Assembly (NCBI GenBank): GCA_016196035.1
Contig: JACPYM010000088.1
Location: forward strand, 1-64,000
Length of the DNA: 64,000 nucleotides
Source: Acidobacteriota bacterium
GTDB taxonomy: Bacteria; Acidobacteriota; Blastocatellia; RBC074
Direction: 5' to 3'
This document shows, piece by piece, positions 34,348 to 43,188 of the stretch. Every line of letters begins with the position of its first letter. Position 1 is the first letter of the stretch. Both the position numbers and the translations under genes were made by a program. The notes beneath the pieces are model-generated. The model did not search any database. It saw nothing but the letters and a program-made list of their open reading frames with translations, and was not told where the DNA came from.

Positions 34348-34850
34348 TATCTTTCCAACTCCTTTTCCAAACGGCATAAGGGATCGGCTCTGCATTTTCT
34401 GGTTTCCGTAACTTCGGGGGAATTCGCAAGTGTTCAGTAGCAAGGGCGAACCCTAGTGGATTTGGATTGGGGCATTCATACTGAAGAACGGCTTATTTGA
34501 CTGCGACAACCAGAACCTTTGCCAGTGAGGAGGTTCAATTGCTGCACTAAAAATCACTTACCGCGTCGCCTCGTATAGAGCGGGCATCTTAAAGGAGCAC
34601 CTGGGGTCAGTCAAGTCATTCTTGCCAGCCGAATGGCCCACTAGAGCCAGGAATAGTCGGCCTCACAACGCCGCGTCAACACGCCTTGGCGAAGCGCGCG
34701 CAAGCAGTATTGATCGGCGTCTCAGCGCTTTTGCGCCAGGCTCGTCAGCGGTCGCCGCGAATGCACGGACAAATTCTGTTTGCCACGCGCGCGCGATCAC
34801 GCTAAAAATACGCGCCACCGATCCACCACTTACAAGGAGTCACGCACCGC
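34348..34850. other. Intergenic region between divergent NHL-protein and cupin genes
   Basis: About 500 bp without a convincing gene; only short spurious frames are present. ACAAGGAGTC just before 34851 is the ribosome-binding site of the cupin gene. I see no family A-E repeat here. Confidence 0.6.
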
Positions 34851-35231
34851 ATGTCACAAAGCAATGCCGTCGCAATAAACAATTCACCACTTTACGACGA
34901 ACGCCCCTGGGGCAGTTTCACCGTGCTCGATGAAGGCGCGGATTACAAGGTCAAACGCATCGTCGTCTTCCCCGGCAAACGGCTGAGCTATCAGAAACAC
35001 GCGCAACGCTGCGAACACTGGATGATCGTGGGCGGGCAGGCCAACGTCACGCTCGACGGCCAGGACAGCTTGCTCAGCCCGGGCCAATACATTGACATCC
35101 CCATCGGTGCCGCCCATCGCATCGAAAACCCCGGCGCCGAAAACATGACCTTCATCGAAGTGCAACGCGGCGCTTATCTGGGCGAAGACGACATCGTCCG
35201 CTTGCAAGATGATTACGGCCGCACCGCCTAA
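34851..35231 (+). CDS. Mannose-6-phosphate isomerase-type cupin (ManC C-terminal domain alone)
   Basis: 126 residues matching the type II phosphomannose isomerase cupin: DERPWGSFTVLDEGADYKVK, PGKRLSYQKHAQRCEHW, PGQYIDIPIGAAHRIENPG, IEVQRGAYLGEDDIVRLQDD. In ManC/AlgA this domain follows a guanylyltransferase, but here it stands alone, which is common in other phyla. It would interconvert fructose-6-phosphate and mannose-6-phosphate for GDP-mannose or glycan synthesis. AAGGAG lies about 12 nt before the ATG. Confidence 0.93.
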   Translation: MSQSNAVAINNSPLYDERPWGSFTVLDEGADYKVKRIVVFPGKRLSYQKHAQRCEHWMIVGGQANVTLDGQDSLLSPGQYIDIPIGAAHRIENPGAENMTFIEVQRGAYLGEDDIVRLQDDYGRTA

Positions 35232-35374
35232 GAATGTCGCAAAGAAGTCATTGATGTCTGTACCGGCGACATCCTGAATCAATGAGAAACCTAGCCGCTG
35301 ATTTCCGCCGAGTGACGCTGATCTGCGCCGTTCTGCGTTGATCCGTGGCCAGTCTTTTCCGAGGAGCCTCTCAC

Positions 35375-36769
35375 TTGAACCGCAAGCACCTGTTTACTGC
35401 CGCGCTGGGCCTCGCGCTGATTTGCTGGCCGCCTTTTCATGCTTTGCCGCAAAACACCAAGCCTGCCTTAGGGCCGGGCCGCCGCTACACCACCGTGCAA
35501 CGCTTGCAACCGGAACGGCTGCGCGCCGTCCACGAAGCGCGTTTGCAATTCGAGCGGCAACGCCGTCCGGTCAAATACAAAACCGGCCTCAACGATTACC
35601 GCGCCATCCTGCACGCACACGCCGAAGACGCCACCCACACCGGCGGCACGCGCCCGGAGATGCTGGCCGCCGCCCAACGCGACGGCATCAAAATCATCCT
35701 GCTCACCGATCACGTGCGCCCGCCGCGCGATTTCATCAACGACAGTTGGCGCGGTTTGCGTGAAGGCGTGCTCTTCATCCCAGGGGCTGAAGCCGAAGGC
35801 TTTCTCGTTTACCCGCAGGCTTCAATCATGCAGACGCCTTGGAAAACACGCGACGAATACATTGGCCTGGTCACGCAAAACGGCGGCAACATGTTTCTCT
35901 CGCACGTCGAAGAGCGCCCCGACTGGCCGACCGACAAGCTGGACGGCCTGGAAATTTACAACCACCACACCGACATCAAAGACGAAGGCGAATTCATGTC
36001 CTGGCTGCTGAAAGCGTTGGCCGATCCGCCGCGCCTGCGCATGTTGCAGGACGCCCTGCGCGACTATCCGCAAGAAGTCATGGCCGCGCAGCAGGATTAT
36101 CTAGCCGCCATCATCGCCAAATGGGATCGCGACCTGCTCACCCATCGCGCCACGGGCATCGCCGCCAATGATTGCCACCACAACCAGGTTTTCACCGTCA
36201 AAGCCATCAGCAACACAGAGCTTGAGATCACGCTCTTCCCCGATGAAAAGCGCCGCGTCAACGTCAACCAAGCGCCGCAGATCGCTGAACTGCTCGCGGG
36301 CAACCAGCCGGGCGAACAGATTGCCAAGCTCGATTTCGACCCTTACGAACGCAGTATGCGCTATGTCAGCACCCACATCCTGACGCGCGCACTGAACGAA
36401 GCCAGCGTGCGCCAGGCGTTGCATCAGGGCCACGCCTACGTCGCGCATGATTGGTTGTGCGACGCCACGGGCTTTGTTTTCGCCGCCGAACAACTGGGCA
36501 AGCGCAAGCCGCTGGCCCTGCAAGGCGACGATGTGGCGTGGCGTAAAAATTTGCAGTTGCGCGTTGAAACGCCGTTGCCAGCGTTGCTGAAGCTTTATCG
36601 CAATGGTCAGGTGGTGCAGGAAACGCGCGGCGCGGCGCTGACTTATGCGGTGCGTGAACCGGGCGTGTATCGCGTGGAAGCTTGGCTGGAAGTGGATGGT
36701 GAACAGCGCCCGTGGATTTATGCGAATCCGATTCGCATTGGGCTAGGCGGGTCTGCGTCTCGGCCTTAG
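35375..36769 (+). CDS. Exported PHP-domain protein
   Basis: About 464 residues. I place the start at TTG (35375), preceded by GAGGAG at 8 nt; it gives a clean signal peptide (NRKHLFTAALGLALICWPPF) lost in other choices. The PHP metal-binding set is visible as LHAHAEDATHTGG, LLTDHVRP, IPGAEAEG, FLSHVEERP and GIAANDCHH. PHP enzymes hydrolyse phosphoesters with two or three metals. The C-terminal part (about residues 330-460) is a beta-domain typical of secreted PHP proteins. The TAG stop at 36767-36769 overlaps the left end of family A copy A6. Confidence 0.92.
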   Translation: MNRKHLFTAALGLALICWPPFHALPQNTKPALGPGRRYTTVQRLQPERLRAVHEARLQFERQRRPVKYKTGLNDYRAILHAHAEDATHTGGTRPEMLAAAQRDGIKIILLTDHVRPPRDFINDSWRGLREGVLFIPGAEAEGFLVYPQASIMQTPWKTRDEYIGLVTQNGGNMFLSHVEERPDWPTDKLDGLEIYNHHTDIKDEGEFMSWLLKALADPPRLRMLQDALRDYPQEVMAAQQDYLAAIIAKWDRDLLTHRATGIAANDCHHNQVFTVKAISNTELEITLFPDEKRRVNVNQAPQIAELLAGNQPGEQIAKLDFDPYERSMRYVSTHILTRALNEASVRQALHQGHAYVAHDWLCDATGFVFAAEQLGKRKPLALQGDDVAWRKNLQLRVETPLPALLKLYRNGQVVQETRGAALTYAVREPGVYRVEAWLEVDGEQRPWIYANPIRIGLGGSASRP

Positions 36770-36943
36770 ACCAGTTTGCAATTGAATGTACGGGCAGTGC
36801 GGCTAAGACAGTCCCGCGCGCGTGAGCGAGCGGGACGTCAACGCTGGCGCAATACGGTCTACCCTGAGTCTCCGCTTGCTCACGCGCGCGGTACTGCCCC
36901 GGAGCGCGCTTTTTCCCGTACACTGATCTGCAATCCGATCTAA
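36766..36943. repeat. Family A palindromic element, complete (copy A6)
   Basis: It begins TTAGACCAGTTTGCAATTG and ends CAATCCGATCTAA. The core arms are CCCGCGCGCGTGAGCGAGCG and CCGCTTGCTCACGCGCGCGG. It lies between convergent genes, and its first bases give the stop codon of the PHP gene. Confidence 0.92.
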
Positions 36944-36956
36944 TGACAGCACTGCC

Positions 36957-37541
36957 TCACTTGAATTCGATGCCGCGATAAACCTCGCTTAACGGCAACT
37001 CGCATTCAAGCGAAGACAATTCCACCACGGCAGTCAGACTGCCGTATTCAAACCGCTGCCACCGCCTGCCTTTGCGCACGAAGCGCGTGACGTGCGGGAT
37101 GTTTTGCGCGATCAGCAGATATTCCTGCACCGAGGGTATCGCTTGATAAGCCAGCCGCTTTGGCTCGCGGTCTAAATGCTCTGTGCCAGTCGAAAGCACT
37201 TCAATGAGAACGAGCGGGTTGACCAGCACATGGAACTTGTCCACTTTCCCAAACACCGGCTTGCCACAGACGACGCTCAGATCGGGATAACGAAAGGGCG
37301 GCAGGCTCGGCGTTTTGATTGCCATATCCGAACCGAAAACCTCGCAGCCACCGCCCGCCAACCGTTTGTTGAGTGCGTAGGAAACACGATTACAAATCAT
37401 CGCATGCGCTGGCGAACCGCCCGACATGCAGACAAATTCGCCATTCCAAAACTCCCAGCGCCGGTCTGACGCTTCGAGCATGGCGTAATACTCTTCCAGC
37501 GAATGCTTCATACGCGGCACGGGCAAATACTCAGCAACCAT
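36957..37541 (-). CDS. Uma2 family (DUF820) PD-(D/E)XK nuclease-fold protein
   Basis: 194 residues from the ATG of MVAEYLPVP, with AAAGGAG 8 nt upstream. Uma2 landmarks: WEFWNGEFVCMSGGSPAHA, RYPDLSVVCGKP with the catalytic Asp, LIEVLSTGTEHLDREPKRL with the Glu, and YQAIPSVQEYLLIAQ. The fold is that of PD-(D/E)XK nucleases. The family is multicopy in cyanobacteria and Acidobacteriota, and its physiological role is unsettled. It is a single gene, convergent with the PHP gene across the A6 repeat. Confidence 0.93.
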   Translation of the reverse strand: MVAEYLPVPRMKHSLEEYYAMLEASDRRWEFWNGEFVCMSGGSPAHAMICNRVSYALNKRLAGGGCEVFGSDMAIKTPSLPPFRYPDLSVVCGKPVFGKVDKFHVLVNPLVLIEVLSTGTEHLDREPKRLAYQAIPSVQEYLLIAQNIPHVTRFVRKGRRWQRFEYGSLTAVVELSSLECELPLSEVYRGIEFK

Positions 37542-37949
37542 TGCAACGGCTCCTTTCAACTGTCTGAATGCGCCGATTCTAGCACAACCCGCTGGCAGCG
37601 ACGGAAACGCGAAACACCGCGCACAACGGCATTGAAATTTCCGCGCTGTTCATTTTGCGTTCATCAACAGTTTCTATAATCGCCTCGTTCACTCTCCCAT
37701 GCAGAAGCCCCGACATCCGCTCAAACACTGAAACCACACGCATCCCATTCGCCAAGCTGACCGCTTTCTCGACGTTTGCTCCGCTCTCAAACGTTCCGGC
37801 GGCAACAGCGGCCCCGCTGCAATTCATCTGCGCCTAAAGCCGTGATCTCGCATCATCGGTCTTGGGTGAGTTTTACCCATCGGCAGAGTTGAGCCTAAGT
37901 TTCATGCCCGAAGCTTTCGCATCACGCAGGCTCAAAAAAGGAGAGCTAT
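37542..37949. other. Intergenic region before the multihaem cytochrome gene
   Basis: It carries short open frames on both strands (for example 82 codons on the minus strand at 37579-37827) without homology or a ribosome-binding site. The ribosome-binding site of the cytochrome gene is AAAAAAGGAGAGC just before 37950. Nothing else is recognised. Confidence 0.5.
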
Positions 37950-39311
37950 ATGACAGGCATTCCGCAGGAAACGATTCGACAGCTAAAGAGATATGTCGCG
38001 CTGTTGTCTTTGGTCGCAACGGCGGCGTTTCTCACGGTTCCCGATTTCTCAGGTCAGGCGGCGAGTGAGCATGGCAAAGCCTCGGCGACGCCCAAACCCG
38101 TGGCCACCGCGACGGTCAGACCCGTCGTGACGCCTACGCCAAAACCCAGTCCCACGGCGACGCCCAGACCGAGTCCCACCGCCACACCTCGTCCCAGTCC
38201 CACCGCTACGCCGACGCCGACGCCCGTGCCGGTGGGCAATTCGCTGGTCGTGTTGGGCTACAACGATCTGGGCATGCATTGCATGAATCAGGACTTTTCC
38301 GAATTGGTGATTTTGCCGCCTTACAACACGCTGCACGCGCAAGTGATTGATCGTTCCGGTGAGGAACCGCGCGTCGTTTCGAGCGGCGTGACGGTGCAAT
38401 ACAGCATTCCCGGCAACACACGCTCTTCGACCAAGACTAACTTCTGGCTCTTTGCGTCGTACCTGTTCGGCGTCAATTTGCCCAATGACATCGGGCTGAC
38501 CGGCAATGGCCTCTCCGGCACGATGCAACCGACTGGCAATCGCGACTGGGCTGTGACCGGCATCCCCATTACGCCCATGACCGACAGCGGCGTCGAGAAT
38601 CCGTATCAACTTGCCAATATCAAAGTGCTGCGTTCCGGCCAGCAACTGGCGCAGACCCAAGCCGTCGTGCCCGTCTCGTGGGAGATCAGTTGCAACATCT
38701 GCCACAATACGCCCGGCGTAGGGCCGGCGATAGACATCCTGCGCAAACACGACTTGCGGCATAACACGCAATTGGAAATGCATCGGCCCGTCTTGTGCGC
38801 CAGTTGTCACGCCGATAATGCGTTGGGCGCGCCCGGCCAAACGGGCGTATCCAACCTTTCGCAGGCGATGCACAGTTCGCACGCTAACCGCATGAGCCAG
38901 GCGAACCTGGGCAACTCCTGTTACGCCTGCCATCCGGGCCAGCGCACGCAATGTTTGCGCGACGTGCATTTCACCAAAGGCATGGATTGCAACAGTTGCC
39001 ACACTTCGATGGCCGCCGTCGGCAATCCGAATCGCCGCCCCTGGGTGGACGAGCCGCGCTGCGCCGATTGCCACAACAAAGCCGGGCATGAATACGAACA
39101 GCCGAATACGCTGTACCGCAACTCAAGCGGCCACGGCAATGTGCAATGCGCCGCTTGCCACGGCAGCCCGCATGCGATCACGCCGACCGTTCAACCTGCT
39201 GACAACGTCCAGGCTATTCAGTGGCAAGGCTATCCGGGCACGATCAACAAATGCACGGTCTGTCATAAACAACAACCGGGCGAAAGTTTTCCGCACCGGC
39301 GGGACACATAA
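37950..39311 (+). CDS. Secreted seven-haem c-type cytochrome with Pro/Thr linker
   Basis: 453 residues. The signal segment (VALLSLVATAAFLTVPDF) is followed by a low-complexity linker of repeated TPRPSPTA units (about residues 60-92). A middle domain begins LVVLGYNDLGMHCMNQDFSE, a start I recall from other exported multihaem proteins. Seven CxxCH haem sites follow: CNICH, CASCH, CYACH, CNSCH, CADCH, CAACH, CTVCH, with further His available as sixth ligands. It would shuttle electrons at or beyond the periplasm. A strong AAAAGGAG precedes the ATG. No partner reductase is encoded beside it. Confidence 0.94.
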   Translation: MTGIPQETIRQLKRYVALLSLVATAAFLTVPDFSGQAASEHGKASATPKPVATATVRPVVTPTPKPSPTATPRPSPTATPRPSPTATPTPTPVPVGNSLVVLGYNDLGMHCMNQDFSELVILPPYNTLHAQVIDRSGEEPRVVSSGVTVQYSIPGNTRSSTKTNFWLFASYLFGVNLPNDIGLTGNGLSGTMQPTGNRDWAVTGIPITPMTDSGVENPYQLANIKVLRSGQQLAQTQAVVPVSWEISCNICHNTPGVGPAIDILRKHDLRHNTQLEMHRPVLCASCHADNALGAPGQTGVSNLSQAMHSSHANRMSQANLGNSCYACHPGQRTQCLRDVHFTKGMDCNSCHTSMAAVGNPNRRPWVDEPRCADCHNKAGHEYEQPNTLYRNSSGHGNVQCAACHGSPHAITPTVQPADNVQAIQWQGYPGTINKCTVCHKQQPGESFPHRRDT

Positions 39312-39326
39312 AGCTGCCTGGACAAC

Positions 39327-39507
39327 TTAGATCGGTTTTCACATCGGTGTATGGGAAAAGTCGCGCAGCGGGACAGTACCGCGCGCGTCAGCAAGCGGCG
39401 CGTCAAGCTTACGCCATTGGCTGAGTCGCCCAGGCACCGCTTGCTGACGCGCGCGGTACTGTCCCGGCACAACGCGCTCCCGTAAACGCAATTGCAAACC
39501 GCTCTAA
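39327..39507. repeat. Family A palindromic element, complete (copy A7)
   Basis: It runs from TTAGATCGGTTTTCA to GCAAACCGCTCTAA, 181 bp. The core arms are GACAGTACCGCGCGCGTCAG and CTGACGCGCGCGGTACTGTC. It is the best-preserved copy and lies between convergent cytochrome and dehydrogenase genes. Confidence 0.95.
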
Positions 39508-39607
39508 ATCACAAGCTTGCGAGAGAAGGCTGCGCGCGGCAACGCACTCAGCCTTCTCTTTAACTCTGTTTCTCAGGCAACTGTATCAGCGAATTGTTTG
39601 CTTGGTT

Positions 39608-40966
39608 TTAGATCAAATCCCACGGCTTGCGCGCCGCGCGGCTGAGCAGCTTTGACGCTTCGGCGTCATTCACAAAATCTTCTTTTACAGCGTCCCACAC
39701 CAGCTTCCTGCCGGTCTTGTAAGCGATGTTGCCCAGATGCGGCACGGTGGTCGAACGATGGCCGATTTCGACTTCGGCATTGGGCGCTTTGCGCGAACGC
39801 ACGCATTCGATGAAGTTGGCCGTATGCAACGCCGTCGCGTCTTCGGCTTGCACGCGCTTGGCCGACATGCGGTAAGCGTCAACCGGCTTGCTGCGTTCTT
39901 TGCGCGTCTGCGCGGCTTTGACCGGCTCAGGATAAATCTCAAAGCCGATGCGGTCGCAAAAGAGCGCGCCGTTCGTACCGTAATACGCTTCGCCATGCGG
40001 GCGGTCGTCCTGCCCGCGCTGATTGTAAACCTCAAAGCCCGGCGTGCGTCCGCCCAAGCCGTGCGCGTTGAGATTGACCGCTTCGTAACTCAGCACGAAG
40101 CCGTCGTATTCATACGTTGCCTGCAACACATCGGGCATCTCGCCGTTGTCTTTGAGCGTGAAGCGCGCGCCGGTGGCCGAGACGGTTTTCGGCGCGCTCA
40201 CGTGCATGATCTGTTGCACGGTATCGAAGCGGTGCGTGCCGTAATCCGTGATCGTCCCGCCCGCGTAATCCCAAAACCAGCGGAAGGTGCTCAGGAAACG
40301 GCTGCGATTGAACGGACGCTGGGGCGCGGGGCCAAGATACATGTCCCAATCCAAACCTTCGGGCACGGGTGCATCGGGCACATTGCCGATGCCGTTGGGC
40401 GTCAGGTTGCTGTAATTCCACACGCGCACGAAGCGCACTTCGCCCAGTTCGCCGGCTTGAATGATGCGCTCGACTTCGCGGTAATGCGGCGCGGAGCGTT
40501 GCTGCATGCCGGTTTGCACGACGCGCTTGTATTGGCGCGCGGCCTCGACCATTTGCCGACCTTGCCGAATGGTAAGCGCCAACGGCTTTTCAACATAAAC
40601 ATCCTTACCCGCGCGGCAGGCCAGCACCGTAATCGCCGCGTGCCAATGATCGGGCGTGGCGACGTGCACCGCATCAATGTCTTTGCTTTCGAGCACACGC
40701 CGGAAGTCGCCGAACCCTGTCGCCGCCGGATTCAGCAGCGTTTTGGCCTGGGCAACGTTGGGCGCGTAGACATCGCAAACCGCGACGTATTCCGCGCCCG
40801 GCACTTTGCGCATGTGCGAGGCGACTTCTGAGCCACGCCCGCCGCAACCGATCAAAGCAAGGCGAACGCGGTCGTTGGCACCGAGGATGCGTTGGTAAGA
40901 AGCGGCGGTCAGCGCGACCGTCGTAGCACTCTGCATTGACTGCCTGATGAATTCTCGTCGTTTCAT
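39608..40966 (-). CDS. Gfo/Idh/MocA family oxidoreductase, Tat-exported
   Basis: About 452 residues from MKRREFIRQS (GGAAGG just before this ATG). A twin-arginine-like signal precedes the Rossmann domain (VRLALIGCGGRGSEVASHM). DAVHVATPDHWHAAITVLAC and DVYVEKPLALTIRQGRQM contain the family's E-K-P motif with the catalytic Lys. The C-terminal half (WFWDYAGGTITDYGTHRFD) is the usual substrate-binding domain. Members oxidise sugars or cyclitols with NAD(P) or act on glycosides. It is the last gene of the sugar-acid locus, separated from the dehydratase by the family C repeat. Confidence 0.94.
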   Translation of the reverse strand: MKRREFIRQSMQSATTVALTAASYQRILGANDRVRLALIGCGGRGSEVASHMRKVPGAEYVAVCDVYAPNVAQAKTLLNPAATGFGDFRRVLESKDIDAVHVATPDHWHAAITVLACRAGKDVYVEKPLALTIRQGRQMVEAARQYKRVVQTGMQQRSAPHYREVERIIQAGELGEVRFVRVWNYSNLTPNGIGNVPDAPVPEGLDWDMYLGPAPQRPFNRSRFLSTFRWFWDYAGGTITDYGTHRFDTVQQIMHVSAPKTVSATGARFTLKDNGEMPDVLQATYEYDGFVLSYEAVNLNAHGLGGRTPGFEVYNQRGQDDRPHGEAYYGTNGALFCDRIGFEIYPEPVKAAQTRKERSKPVDAYRMSAKRVQAEDATALHTANFIECVRSRKAPNAEVEIGHRSTTVPHLGNIAYKTGRKLVWDAVKEDFVNDAEASKLLSRAARKPWDLI

Positions 40967-40983
40967 AAGCCTTCCCAATCAAT

Positions 40984-41148
40984 GTACAGCAGGCTGCCAG
41001 CCTGCTGCGTCTTCGTCAGTAAGGCAATCAATTTGCCTCACTGACGAAGATGCCAACAGCAAGCTGCTAGCCTGCTACAGACATAAGACAGCAAGTCAGC
41101 TTCATGGTGTCATTGGCAAAGACACCGCAGGCTGGCAGCCTGCTGTAC
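40984..41148. repeat. Family C palindromic element
   Basis: Perfect 22-bp terminal inverted repeats, GTACAGCAGGCTGCCAGCCT plus GC (40984-41005) and their complement (41127-41148). Inside, CTTCGTCAGTAAGGCAA pairs with TTGCCTCACTGACGAAG (41011-41049), followed by smaller hairpins. It fills the gap between two co-directional genes and may affect read-through between them. Confidence 0.92.
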
Positions 41149-41157
41149 CACTTTGTC

Positions 41158-42540
41158 TTAGGGCCGAATCACCGTGCCGTCTTTGCGGCGCGTCGTGCCC
41201 CACGAATAATCGAAATTCGGCGGGCTATCCACCACCTGGAATTTCGCCGCCAGCGCCTCATCAAAATCAATGCCCAAGCCCGGCTTCTCCTGCGCCAGCA
41301 TGTAACCGTTCTTGACTTCGGGACAGCCTTTGAAAACTTCCTGCGTTTCTTTCGGGAAGCCGCTGCCTTCGTGCACACCGAAGTTGTAGCTCGACAATTC
41401 AAGCGCCAGTTGCGCCGCGTGTGCCAGCGGCGAAGCATCGCCGGGGCCGTGCCAGGCGCTGCGCACGCCGAAGTATTCGCTTAAGGCCGCGACCTTGCGG
41501 GCCGGACTCAAGCCGCCGATTTGCGAGATGTGGATGCGAATGAAATCAATCAGCCGGTCTTTGATCAGCGGCAGGTATTCGTGCTGCGTGTTGAACAACT
41601 CGCCCATCGCAATCGGCGTGTTGCACTGGTTGCGCAACAGTTTGAAATGATCGTTGTCTTCGGGCGGGAACGGGTCTTCGATGAAAAAGGGTTTGTATTG
41701 CTCGACCTCTTTGCAAATCTGAATGCCCTGTTGCAGCGTCACGCGCTCGTGTACGTCGTGCAGGAATTCGATGTCTTCGCCGAACTGCTTGCGCATGGCC
41801 TCGAACATACGCGGCACCATGCGCGCGTATTTCGCCGACTCCCAAATCGCTTGCGGGTTGGTTGGGCCAATGGCCTCAGGGCTGGCGGCACCTGCTGCGC
41901 CCGTGCCGCGATTCGGGCCGCCCGCGCCATATGTCGCCATGCCCTCGACGCCGGATTGGATGCGCACGTGGCGGAAGCCCTGCTCGATTGCGCCTTTGAC
42001 GCGCTCGCCCAATTCGGCGAAATCCTTGCCCGCCGCGTGGAAATAGCAATCGGCGCCGTGCCGCACTTTGCCGCCGAGCAGTTGATAAACCGGCATCCCG
42101 GCACGTTTGCCTTTGATGTCCCAGAGCGCAATGTCCACGCCGCTCATCGCATTGAAGAGCACCGGGCCGTTGCGCCAATACGAAGACACATACGACGACT
42201 GCCAGATGTCTTCGATTTCGTCCACGTTGCGGCCAATCAGGAAGGGGCGCAGGTATTTCTCAAGCGCCGTTTGCACGACCAACGCACGTTGCGTAAATGT
42301 CGCACAACCCCAGCCGACCAGGCCCGGCTCAGTGGTTTCGATTTTGACGACGACCAGGCGGATGCGATTGGGCGCGGTCAGAATCGTTTTGATGTCACGG
42401 ATTTTGACTGGCCCGGTGCCTTTGACGGCTTGGGTGTAAGCCGGATTCGGCGCGAGCGTTTCGGCCAGTGATTCTTTGGCGGCGAGCAACGAGGCTCCGC
42501 CCGCCAGCGAGAGCGAACGTAAGGCGTCACGACGTTTCAT
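41158..42540 (-). CDS. Enolase-superfamily mandelate racemase/muconate lactonizing-type dehydratase, Tat-exported
   Basis: About 460 residues from MKRRDALRSL, a Tat-like signal. The MR/MLE N-terminal capping domain contains FTQRALVVQTALEKYLRPFL. The barrel shows GVDIALWDIKGKRAGMPVYQ, the metal-ligand region EFLHDVHERVT, FFIEDPFPPED, GELFNTQHEY and the C-terminal RSAWHGPGDASPLAHAAQL. It resembles mannonate or galactonate dehydratase-like members. A sugar-acid substrate is likely from the neighbouring dehydrogenase, but specificity cannot be read. Confidence 0.93.
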   Translation of the reverse strand: MKRRDALRSLSLAGGASLLAAKESLAETLAPNPAYTQAVKGTGPVKIRDIKTILTAPNRIRLVVVKIETTEPGLVGWGCATFTQRALVVQTALEKYLRPFLIGRNVDEIEDIWQSSYVSSYWRNGPVLFNAMSGVDIALWDIKGKRAGMPVYQLLGGKVRHGADCYFHAAGKDFAELGERVKGAIEQGFRHVRIQSGVEGMATYGAGGPNRGTGAAGAASPEAIGPTNPQAIWESAKYARMVPRMFEAMRKQFGEDIEFLHDVHERVTLQQGIQICKEVEQYKPFFIEDPFPPEDNDHFKLLRNQCNTPIAMGELFNTQHEYLPLIKDRLIDFIRIHISQIGGLSPARKVAALSEYFGVRSAWHGPGDASPLAHAAQLALELSSYNFGVHEGSGFPKETQEVFKGCPEVKNGYMLAQEKPGLGIDFDEALAAKFQVVDSPPNFDYSWGTTRRKDGTVIRP

Positions 42541-42571
42541 AAGGTTTTGTCCTGAAAAAAGGGATGCGTTT

Positions 42572-42652
42572 GGCCGCAGAGGTACGAAGGCGCAGAGAAC
42601 AGTTCCATCTTGAAAAACTCTCTTACTCTCTGTGCCTCCGTGCCTCGGTGGC
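42572..42652. repeat. Family D inverted repeat
   Basis: GGCCGCAGAGGTACGAAGGC (42572-42591) with GCAGAGA pairs with TCTCTGTGCCTCCGTGCCTC (42627-42646) with GGTGGC. This GCCnnnGAGGnACGnAGGCnCAGAGA type is, as I recall, widespread in many phyla. Confidence 0.8.
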
Positions 42653-42673
42653 AATCTTCGTGTCTGGTTGAAA

Positions 42674-43171
42674 CTACTTCACAGTGTTGAAAGTGCGGCG
42701 TTCCATCTCGTCGGTGAGAGTAGGGTTGAATTTATATTTGCGCAAGAACTCTTCGGTCACCTGCGCGCCCAGGCCCGGCGTGTTGGTTGGATAAACGCCT
42801 TGCACATCGCGCTTGACGCCGCCCGGAACGAGGTCGTTGAAGACCGGTTCGTCTTTCTCAAAGAATTCGAGAATCAGAAAGTTCGGAATCGAGGAACAGA
42901 CGTGCATCGAAGCCAGCGTGCACAGCGGCCCGTTCGGAGTGTGCGGCGCGACCGGGATGTTATACGTATCAGCCAGCGCGTCGGTCTTTTTGGTTTCAGT
43001 GATGCCGCCCGTGCGCGCCAGGTCGGGCTGGATGATGCGCACGGCTTGGCGTTCGAGCAATTCGCGGCAGCCCTGACGCCCAAAGATGCGCTTGCCCGTG
43101 GCCAGCGGTGTTTGGGCGTTGCGTTGTACTTCGGCCATCGCGGCGGCGTTTTCGAGCGGCACGGCTTCAAA
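42674..43171 (-). pseudogene. 3' remnant of an enolase-superfamily dehydratase gene
   Basis: The last about 165 codons of a gene very similar to the intact dehydratase at 50295-51581 (shared: MAEVQRN, QTPLAT, KRIFGRQG, RELLERQAVRIIQPDLARTG, PNFLILEFFEKDEP, FLRKYKFNPTLTDEMERRTF). Homology begins at EAVPLEN (about 43171). The first about 260 codons, with the capping domain and the first metal ligands, are gone. It is joined within about 20 bp to the 5' remnant of an esterase in another frame. Not expected to be functional. Confidence 0.88.
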
Positions 43172-43188
43172 AGAACAGCCGCGACAAC

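Noticed and set aside
37579-37827. 82-codon minus-strand frame between Uma2 and cytochrome genes
   Set aside because: No ribosome-binding site, no recognisable motif, and an overlapping frame of similar size on the other strand. It looks like chance.
39327-39507. Family A repeats as a CRISPR array
   Set aside because: Copies are scattered kilobases apart, are palindromic with long arms, and have no regular spacers. No cas gene is present.
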